From contig DIQS01000053.1 in assembly GCA_002427325.1 (NCBI GenBank), forward strand, positions 18,551 to 26,174: DNA of 7,624 nucleotides. Reading direction: 5' to 3'. The DNA comes from Cloacimonetes bacterium UBA5456 (GTDB lineage Bacteria; Cloacimonadota; Cloacimonadia; Cloacimonadales; Cloacimonadaceae). Of this stretch, positions 1 through 5,367 are shown one piece after another (the first letter of the stretch is position 1; each line of letters begins with the position of its first letter). The translations under genes were made by a program, and so were the position numbers. The notes beneath the pieces were generated by a model. It was not told the DNA's origin and ran no database searches. It saw only the letters and a list, made by a program, of their open reading frames with translations.

Positions 1-60
1 ATGGGCATGAGCATATCATGAGCGGATGATAAGCTGATATCAATAGGTGAGGATGGGGTG

Positions 61-83
61 AAAGCCGCTGGTGGCACGGCTTT
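61..83 (+). terminator. Stem-loop, probable terminator of an upstream plus-strand gene
   Basis: A perfect 7-bp inverted repeat, AAAGCCG (61-67) and CGGCTTT (77-83), encloses a 9-base loop. It has A residues before and three T residues after the GC core, so it resembles a short intrinsic terminator, although the T-run is weak. All three plus-strand reading frames coming from the left stop early, at 8-10, 19-21 and 27-29, so any plus-strand gene entering the window ends by position 29. The hairpin then lies 32-53 bp downstream of those stops, a normal place for a terminator. This is inference: the upstream gene is not visible. The hairpin also argues against starting recQ at the upstream in-frame GTG at 58, which would put it inside the coding region. 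Confidence 0.4.
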
Positions 84-117
84 GGATGAATATAGAAATG
101 GCGTTTTGCACTTTTGC

Positions 118-146
118 TTGACGAAATCTCATAAAATATATGTATT
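118..146 (+). promoter_or_regulatory. Candidate sigma-70-type promoter of recQ
   Basis: TTGACG at 118-123 matches the -35 consensus at five of six positions. TGTATT at 141-146, 17 bp downstream, matches the -10 consensus at four of six. Transcription would begin near 153, giving a leader of about 50 bases before the ATG at 202. The surrounding stretch is AT-rich, unlike the coding sequence after 202. The -35 box and the CATAAA at 130-135 recur with identical spacing upstream of the sensor kinase. This is seen by eye only and may be chance. Confidence 0.35.
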
Positions 147-191
147 GAGTTTGCATATCGACAAAGAATGCAAAATAAATGTTGTGGATTC

Positions 192-197
192 GGGGAG
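192..197 (+). promoter_or_regulatory. Ribosome binding site that sets the recQ start
   Basis: GGGGAG lies four bases before the ATG at 202. It supports that ATG over the upstream in-frame GTG at 58, which would add 48 residues with no resemblance to RecQ proteins and would run through a stem-loop and the candidate promoter. Confidence 0.55.
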
Positions 198-201
198 CCG
201 G

Positions 202-2019
202 ATGGAAAGTTTGAAGCAAAAAATAAGCCGGATTTTGGCAGATAGATTTGGCTACAGTGAGTTTTTGAATGCTCAAAAACGGATAATATTAAAGCTTTTA
301 AGCGGCAAATCACTCTTGGCGGTCATGCCCACGGGCTCAGGGAAATCTCTTTGCTATCAGCTTCCGGCATTGGCAGTTGAGGGCTATGCCTTGGTGGTCT
401 CTCCGATGATCTCGCTGATGAAAGATCAAGTGATGCAAATGCAAGATTTGGGCATTCCCGCCGCGATGCACAACAGCCTTCAAAGCTCGGAAGAGCAAGC
501 CTTAGTACGCATTAGCTTGGCTAAAGGTGAGCTCAAACTCCTCTATTTAGCTCCGGAAACGCTGTTTCAACCGTATATGATGAGCATGTTAAGAAAGAAT
601 CTGCCTTCACTCATCGCAATCGACGAAGCGCATTGCATCTCGATGTGGGGGCATGATTTCCGTCCGGAATATCGTGAATTGGCGCGGCTTCGGGACAGTT
701 TCTCCGAAGTGCCGGTCGTTGCGCTCACGGCTACTGCCATCCCCAAGGTGCAAGACGATATCTGCGATCAGCTCGGCATCGACCGTAAAAACAAGATTGT
801 TGAGAGTTTTGATCGCGAAAATCTCCTGCTCATGGTGGAGCCTAAGAAGAATAGTTTAAAGCGTTTAATCGGCTTTCTGCATCAACGACCCGATCAGAGC
901 GGAATTGTTTATTGCATGTCTCGGAAGAGGACGGAAGTCATCGCTAAACGGCTGCGAAAAGAAGGATTTGATGCGCTACCATATCATGCCGGACTAACTG
1001 ATGAAGAGCGGCACAAAAATCAGGAAGATTTCATCAATGACAATTGCTCCATCATCGTGGCAACTGTCGCCTTTGGCATGGGAATAAACAAACCTAACGT
1101 GCGCTATGTGGTGCATTTAGACCTCCCCAAAAGCCTCGAGAGTTATTATCAAGAGATCGGCAGAGCGGGCAGAGATGGACTGCATTCCACCTGTCTTTTG
1201 TTCTATTCCTTGGCGGATCTGAGGATATTAAAGCGCATCATCCAGACCGATAACGAGCTTTTGCAGAGGCAAAACGAGGCGCATTTGGAAGCGATGATCC
1301 GATATGGCAAGTCCAAGAGCTGTCGCCGGATACCACTGCTGAGCTGGTTTGGCGAGAAATATGAGAAAGGAAACTGCGGGATGTGTGATAATTGCCTGCA
1401 CAAAATGACGGAGCAAACCGATGTCAGCACGGAGGCGCAAAAGCTGCTTTCTGCGATATTCCGCGCTGAAGAAAGATATCCCATCGGGCGCATCATCAAG
1501 ATCTTACGCGGCTCGCGGGCAAAGGAGATTCTGGAAGCCGGCGATGATCAGCTCAGCGTGTGGGGAATCGGGAAAGATTTCAGCGGGCATAGTTGGCAAT
1601 CGCTCTATGAATATCTCAAAGAAGCGGGTGCGATAAACACGGGATTTCCGGGATTCAGACTGGTCTTGGGAGACTCGGCAAGGGATATTCTCGTAGGTAA
1701 AACAAAGGTTTTCATGCCCTCTTCTCAGATAGAGCGAAGCTTGCCTACAAGCCATGAAGAGGAGGATTGGGATGAAGCATTATTTAAGAAACTATCGGAA
1801 TTGCGCCGGTTTTTGGCAAAGCAAAAGAATGTGCCGCCTTATGTTATCTTCTCGGATCGCAGCTTGAGAGCAATGGCGCAAAGCTATCCGCAAACGGATA
1901 AAGAATTTCTGAATATCCCCGGTGTGGGGGACTTTAAACTTCGCGAATATGGCGAGACTTTCATGCAGATCATCGCAGTCCATCAGGGTGAGATTGCGCA
2001 TGAGAAAAGCGAAGCTTAG
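202..2019 (+). CDS. recQ: ATP-dependent DNA helicase RecQ, full length
   Basis: This is a cytoplasmic 3'-5' DNA helicase of superfamily 2 that acts in recombination, repair and restart of stalled forks. The 605 residues match the usual RecQ length (E. coli 609). Visible in order are: motif 0 (G17-Y18 to Q25); Walker A MPTGSGKS (42-49, Lys48); motif Ia SPMISLMKDQ; the DEAH box (141-144) followed by the aromatic-rich loop CISMWGHDFRPEY; motif III ALTATA; motif IV GIVYC; motif V VATVAFGMGINKP; and motif VI QEIGRAGRDG (317-326, Arg321 and Arg324). Next come four zinc-binding cysteines (C374, C392, C395, C398), an RQC winged helix (about 405-500) and a C-terminal HRDC domain (about 524-598, with PPYVIFSD and GVGDFKLREYG). 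No domain is missing. Two deviations stand out: Leu22 where motif 0 usually has Arg, and Met148 where the aromatic-rich loop usually has Gln. The gene appears monocistronic and converges on udk. Family assignment is near certain; the start is very likely. Confidence 0.96.
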   Translation: MESLKQKISRILADRFGYSEFLNAQKRIILKLLSGKSLLAVMPTGSGKSLCYQLPALAVEGYALVVSPMISLMKDQVMQMQDLGIPAAMHNSLQSSEEQALVRISLAKGELKLLYLAPETLFQPYMMSMLRKNLPSLIAIDEAHCISMWGHDFRPEYRELARLRDSFSEVPVVALTATAIPKVQDDICDQLGIDRKNKIVESFDRENLLLMVEPKKNSLKRLIGFLHQRPDQSGIVYCMSRKRTEVIAKRLRKEGFDALPYHAGLTDEERHKNQEDFINDNCSIIVATVAFGMGINKPNVRYVVHLDLPKSLESYYQEIGRAGRDGLHSTCLLFYSLADLRILKRIIQTDNELLQRQNEAHLEAMIRYGKSKSCRRIPLLSWFGEKYEKGNCGMCDNCLHKMTEQTDVSTEAQKLLSAIFRAEERYPIGRIIKILRGSRAKEILEAGDDQLSVWGIGKDFSGHSWQSLYEYLKEAGAINTGFPGFRLVLGDSARDILVGKTKVFMPSSQIERSLPTSHEEEDWDEALFKKLSELRRFLAKQKNVPPYVIFSDRSLRAMAQSYPQTDKEFLNIPGVGDFKLREYGETFMQIIAVHQGEIAHEKSEA

Positions 2020-2055
2020 GCTCTGCTAATTGGTATGAGATACAGCCTTTTAGCT
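2013..2055. terminator. Nested inverted repeats between the convergent recQ and udk genes, possible bidirectional terminator
   Basis: Three stacked inverted-repeat arms surround both stop codons. AGCT (2013-2016) pairs with AGCT (2052-2055), AGGCT (2018-2022) pairs with AGCCT (2044-2048), and GTAT (2033-2036) pairs with ATAC (2040-2043) around the triloop GAG. The arms are separated by internal loops, one of them 10 bases on one side. On the plus strand the structure is followed by a mixed T-rich stretch (CTTTAT). On the minus strand there is no clear U-tract after it. The position, 30 bp between two facing genes, is where a shared terminator is expected, but the hairpin is imperfect. Confidence 0.35.
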
Positions 2056-2673
2056 CTTTATATCATACCTGAGATAGGCATGGAGCATATATAGCACCTT
2101 GTCAAAATCCTTGTCTCCGGGGATGATGACATCAGCGTTCTTTTTGCTGGGCTCGATGAAGGCAGCGTGCGAGGGCTTAACCGTTTCCATATATTGACTT
2201 AGCACGCCTTCGACCTCGCGTCCACGATCTATGATATCTCTGGAAAGACGCCGCGAAAGGCGCGTATCCGAATCGGTATCGACATATATCTTGAGGTCGG
2301 AGATTTCCACGAGCTCGGGGTAATATAGCGCAAATATCCCCTCAAGAATGATCACATCGGCTTCGGCAACGCAGAGTCTGCCTTCCTTGCGGCTATGGAG
2401 CTTGAAATCATAATCGGGAACATTGACTGCCTGTCCGCTCAACATCTCATGCAAGTCTTTGAGCAGCATCTCTTTGTCTATTGAGTCGGGATGGTCAAAA
2501 TTCACTTTTGCGCGTTCTTCAAAACTAAGATGAGCAAGGTCTTTATAATAGTTGTCATGGGAAACGATAACGGTTTTAAGATCGTGCAGGCGTCTGCCGA
2601 TTGCCTTTGCGATCGTGGTCTTGCCGGAGCATGTTCCTCCTGCAATGAGGATGAGTCTTGCCTTTTTGTTCAT
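2050..2673 (-). CDS. udk: Uridine kinase (uridine/cytidine kinase)
   Basis: This cytoplasmic P-loop kinase phosphorylates uridine and cytidine to UMP and CMP with ATP or GTP (EC 2.7.1.48), in pyrimidine salvage. It has 207 residues, the normal length for bacterial Udk. Visible motifs are Walker A GGTCSGKT (12-19), SHDNYYKD (38-45) with the catalytic-type Asp40, NFDHPDSID (58-66), VPDYDF (85-90), the EGIFAL segment (111-116) after the second beta strand, DTDSDTRLSRRLSRDIIDRGR (lid and arginine cluster, ending near 152), and the C-terminal region with NADVIIPG. The ATG at 2673 places the P-loop at the usual distance from the N-terminus. The upstream sequence AGCGGA is only a weak Shine-Dalgarno. 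The gene begins 20 bp after the stop of the sensor kinase on the same strand, so it is probably co-transcribed and perhaps partly translationally coupled. Phosphoribulokinase-family relatives are the alternative, but the motifs fit Udk better. Confidence 0.93.
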   Translation of the reverse strand: MNKKARLILIAGGTCSGKTTIAKAIGRRLHDLKTVIVSHDNYYKDLAHLSFEERAKVNFDHPDSIDKEMLLKDLHEMLSGQAVNVPDYDFKLHSRKEGRLCVAEADVIILEGIFALYYPELVEISDLKIYVDTDSDTRLSRRLSRDIIDRGREVEGVLSQYMETVKPSHAAFIEPSKKNADVIIPGDKDFDKVLYMLHAYLRYDIKS

Positions 2674-2693
2674 AATAATCCGCTTTTTTGCTA

Positions 2694-5138
2694 TTATTCA
2701 CAGCCCAAATGCTTCGCAAGCATACGATATAGATCGTACATTGCAACGGGTTTGGCGATGAAGTCATCCATGCCGGCTTCAAAGCTGCGCTCGCGTGTTT
2801 CTTCCATCGCTGAGGCTGTGTAGGCAATAATCGGAGTGTGCTTATCCTTGTCAACATCTCTTTTGCGCATCTCTTTAGCAGCTTGGAAACCATCGATTTG
2901 CGGCATGAATATATCCATCAGCACGAGGTCAAAATCCTGGTTTTGATAGATCTCAAACGCCTCTTCCCCGTTTATTGCCAGCACGGCGTCCAGGCCCCAA
3001 TATTGCAATTGACGCATGGTCATCAATTGGTTCAGTTCATTGTCTTCAACCAATAGGACGCTCCCACAAAGCTTCTTAAGGTCTTGTATTTGAACATATT
3101 CCGGTTCGTCTAAGAGGCGTCCTTCTGCTTCATATTCCTTGAAAGCAATGATGAAGAAGAAGTTGCTTCCTTTGCCGGGCTCGCTTTCCACCCAAACGAA
3201 GCCGTTCATCAGCTCCACCAATCTCTTCACGATTGCCAGACCTAAGCCCGTGCCGCCATATTTCGCGACAATGCTGTTGTCCGCCTGAGAAAAATTGTCG
3301 AAGATATCGTGTTGTTTATTGATGTCTATACCAATGCCGGTATCGGAAACGATGAAGAGGATGCGTGTCTCGTGATCGGACTTCGTATAGACCTCTGCGG
3401 AGAGGGTGATTTTGCCTTTCTCGGTAAATCTCATAGCGTTTTGCAGAAGATTGAGCAAGATCTGTCGTAATCTATAAACATCGCCCAAAACGACCGGCGG
3501 GATGCCTTCATGGATCAAGGTGTGTAGCTCAATCCCTTTTTCTTTGAAGCGCAGAGCGAATTCTTTATCCATCTCGTCAAAGAGGGTTCTAATGTTGAAA
3601 TTGCGCGGGACAAGCTCCACTTTGCCGCTCTCTATTCTGGAATAATCCAGGACATCGTTGACTATCCTGAGCAGGTTGAATCCGGAGTTGAACATGATCT
3701 CATATATCTCTCGTATTTCAGGAGTTGCGGGCATCTGCATAAGCACCTGAAGGAAGCCGGTAAGTCCATTCAGCGGAGTGCGAATCTCGTGGCTCATTCT
3801 CGCTAAATAGTGACTTTTTGCACTACTGGTTTCAAGCACGCCGTGCATTCTTTCATAGAGCTTTGCCTCGCGATCTTTTTGCTCGGTGATATCCACCATA
3901 TAGGAGAAATAGTTTTCTTTCTTTCTATAGGGGCAGCTTGTTTTGAGGACGAAATCCATCACCCAAGTGATTACCCCTTCAGGTGTCATCAGCCTATATG
4001 TCAGAGCAATATTGTCGCCCAACTCCATTTCCGCCAGCGCATCGCTGACTCTTTGTTTATCTTCCGTAAAGATCAACGAGAAATAATCAAAGTCTGGTTT
4101 TATAATCTCTTCGGGATCGAAACCCCAATTGATGAAATTCTTGGAGATAAAATAGACATTATTGGGAGAATAGCCTTTTTTGCTCACCAATGAGGGACTC
4201 TTCACAAAGCCCTCTTGCCAGGTCTCGCCCTCTCTTTGCAGGCCTTCATACTCTTCGCGGAGCTTAGCATATTCCAGCTTATGCTTCGCTGAAGTTTTAC
4301 GACATCTATTGAACATGATGACAAAAACAATGAAGAGGAGTAGGGCGGTTGAAAGCAACATCAAACCAATTTTGAACAATCCCTTAAAATTAAAGTTACT
4401 AAGAGGTTGCGAGCCGAACCATTTATCATGCAGGGCGTTAAGCTGTCCGCTTTTCTCCAGCTCAGTGAGGATTTCATCCACCCTTTCAATGAGCTCAGCA
4501 TCTTTGGAGGCATAGCAATAATTTCTCTCAAAGATTTGATTTGGCAGTGCTTCGATGTTTTTCAAAGAATGCTCACGGATCGTGTATAATCCTGTCATAT
4601 GATTTGTGATTGCAACATCATAATCTCCCATATCCAAGAGCTTTAGAGCAATCTCTTGAGTAGGAACTGGATAAACCTCACCCGAAAAACCTATCTTGAG
4701 TAAATATTCTCCAGATATATCGTCTTGTAAGATCATAACGGCTTTGTCGAGAATATCGCCCGTTTCTTTGATGCCGGAATCTTTGCGCACGAAGATGGCA
4801 CGTGATGTGGTGGTGTGCGGTTTTGAAAAATAATAGTTTTTAGCACGCGTTGCAGAGAATGCCATGCCTTGAACAAGGTCTGCTTTCCCTGAATCCAAAA
4901 GCTTCAAAACATGAGTCCATTTTGCTAAATAAAACTTTGGTGTCATCCCCAGCTTCTCTGCCACAATGCGGCTTAGCTCGATGTTATAACCGCTGGGTTT
5001 GCCATTGGCATCGATGAATTCATAAGGGAGATAATCCGAATCACCGGCTATGTTTATCACAGTTTTTGGCTCAGTTTCAACGGCTGACAATAAAATTGCA
5101 AAAACTATAAATAAGCTGGCTAAAAACGTTTTTTTCAT
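2694..5138 (-). CDS. Membrane hybrid sensor histidine kinase with periplasmic substrate-binding domain (SBP-PAS-HisKA-HATPase-REC)
   Basis: This is an 814-residue hybrid two-component sensor of BvgS-like layout. Residues 1-19 form a signal peptide (KK, then a hydrophobic run ending LLSA). Residues about 27-244 form a family-3 solute-binding (Venus-flytrap) domain, with YLPYEF, GYNIEL and TRAKNYYFSKP, ending DKWFG. Residues 257-276 are a membrane helix. A charged, probably coiled-coil linker (280-310) leads to a divergent PAS/PAC domain (about 315-420, ending YMVDITEQKDREAKL). HisKA carries the phospho-accepting His450 in MSHEIRTPLNG. The HATPase has its N box at Asn567, G1 DTGIGI (Asp599) and G2 GGTGLGLAI (629-637). 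The C-terminal receiver (693-812) has acidic pocket E698/D699, phospho-acceptor Asp742, Thr774 and Lys796. All catalytic residues are present. There is no HPt domain, so phosphotransfer to DNA-binding output needs a partner not present here. Arg98 fits the ligand carboxylate-binding Arg of amino-acid SBPs, but Asn179 stands where those usually have Asp, so the ligand may not be a normal amino acid. A good Shine-Dalgarno, GAGGT, lies at 5143-5147. udk follows 20 bp downstream. The ligand and the regulated genes are unknown. Confidence 0.93.
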   Translation of the reverse strand: MKKTFLASLFIVFAILLSAVETEPKTVINIAGDSDYLPYEFIDANGKPSGYNIELSRIVAEKLGMTPKFYLAKWTHVLKLLDSGKADLVQGMAFSATRAKNYYFSKPHTTTSRAIFVRKDSGIKETGDILDKAVMILQDDISGEYLLKIGFSGEVYPVPTQEIALKLLDMGDYDVAITNHMTGLYTIREHSLKNIEALPNQIFERNYCYASKDAELIERVDEILTELEKSGQLNALHDKWFGSQPLSNFNFKGLFKIGLMLLSTALLLFIVFVIMFNRCRKTSAKHKLEYAKLREEYEGLQREGETWQEGFVKSPSLVSKKGYSPNNVYFISKNFINWGFDPEEIIKPDFDYFSLIFTEDKQRVSDALAEMELGDNIALTYRLMTPEGVITWVMDFVLKTSCPYRKKENYFSYMVDITEQKDREAKLYERMHGVLETSSAKSHYLARMSHEIRTPLNGLTGFLQVLMQMPATPEIREIYEIMFNSGFNLLRIVNDVLDYSRIESGKVELVPRNFNIRTLFDEMDKEFALRFKEKGIELHTLIHEGIPPVVLGDVYRLRQILLNLLQNAMRFTEKGKITLSAEVYTKSDHETRILFIVSDTGIGIDINKQHDIFDNFSQADNSIVAKYGGTGLGLAIVKRLVELMNGFVWVESEPGKGSNFFFIIAFKEYEAEGRLLDEPEYVQIQDLKKLCGSVLLVEDNELNQLMTMRQLQYWGLDAVLAINGEEAFEIYQNQDFDLVLMDIFMPQIDGFQAAKEMRKRDVDKDKHTPIIAYTASAMEETRERSFEAGMDDFIAKPVAMYDLYRMLAKHLGCE

Positions 5139-5151
5139 CGTTACCTCGCAA

Positions 5152-5163
5152 TAACTTAAGTTA
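5152..5163. promoter_or_regulatory. Perfect 12-bp palindrome just upstream of the sensor-kinase start, candidate operator
   Basis: TAACTTAAGTTA is identical on both strands. It begins 13 bp upstream of the sensor-kinase start codon and 4 bp from its Shine-Dalgarno (5143-5147). Such a site could bind a dimeric regulator or restrict translation as RNA. It is AT-rich and short, so chance is possible. Confidence 0.25.
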
Positions 5164-5204
5164 ATAGACTCATTTTTCTGCCTTTGGGCAGATGATTACA
5201 CAAG

Positions 5205-5230
5205 ATTTCAGCACTGTTTAATTTCAGCAC
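5205..5230 (-). repeat. Two direct repeats GTGCTGAAAT (minus-strand sense), 16-bp period
   Basis: On the plus strand ATTTCAGCAC occurs at 5205-5214 and 5221-5230, separated by six bases. The core TCAGCAC also occurs inverted as GTGCTGA at 5325-5331, where it forms a 5-bp hairpin, TCAGC/GCTGA (5317-5331). Three copies of a 7-mer within 130 bp of the sensor-kinase upstream region suggest a binding site for a regulator. No regulator is encoded nearby. Confidence 0.35.
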
Positions 5231-5253
5231 GATTCACCCACAATAATCTTGGG

Positions 5254-5266
5254 AAGAATCATTCTT
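5254..5266. promoter_or_regulatory. Inverted repeat AAGAAT-C-ATTCTT overlapping the predicted sensor-kinase transcription start
   Basis: Two 6-bp arms are separated by one base. If the promoter at 5272-5299 is real, this near-palindrome would cover about +1 to +12, a typical operator position for a repressor. This is seen directly as sequence; the function is inferred. Confidence 0.25.
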
Positions 5267-5271
5267 GTATC

Positions 5272-5299
5272 ATGCTAAAACTTTATGCCTGTCCGTCAA
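5272..5299 (-). promoter_or_regulatory. Candidate promoter of the sensor kinase-udk operon
   Basis: Read on the minus strand, TTGACG (5299-5294, five of six -35 matches) is followed after 16 bp by TAGCAT (5277-5272, four of six -10 matches). The start would be near 5265, giving a leader of about 127 bases. That leader contains the 16-bp direct repeats, a 5-bp hairpin CTGCC/GGCAG (5178-5191, not followed by a U-tract) and the 12-bp palindrome. The YgiQ-family gene ends at 5368 with no clear terminator before this promoter, so readthrough from upstream is also possible. Confidence 0.35.
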
Positions 5300-5367
5300 G
5301 CACAATTGATGAGCTCTCAGCTTAGTGCTGATGATCATTTTCACCCATGCAGGGCAACAACAGCAGC

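Noticed and set aside
58..201. Upstream in-frame extension of recQ from a GTG at 58
   Set aside because: The extra 48 residues do not resemble RecQ N-termini, the stretch contains a stem-loop and a promoter-like sequence, and the ATG at 202 has a Shine-Dalgarno and the normal distance to motif 0.
2576..2893. Possible second minus-strand gene overlapping the kinase end and the udk start
   Set aside because: It is a different frame of two well-supported genes and gives no recognisable protein.
5178..5191. CTGCC/GGCAG hairpin as a terminator of the YgiQ-family gene
   Set aside because: On the minus strand it is followed by A residues instead of T, and it lies about 180 bp past the stop codon, downstream of the kinase promoter candidate.
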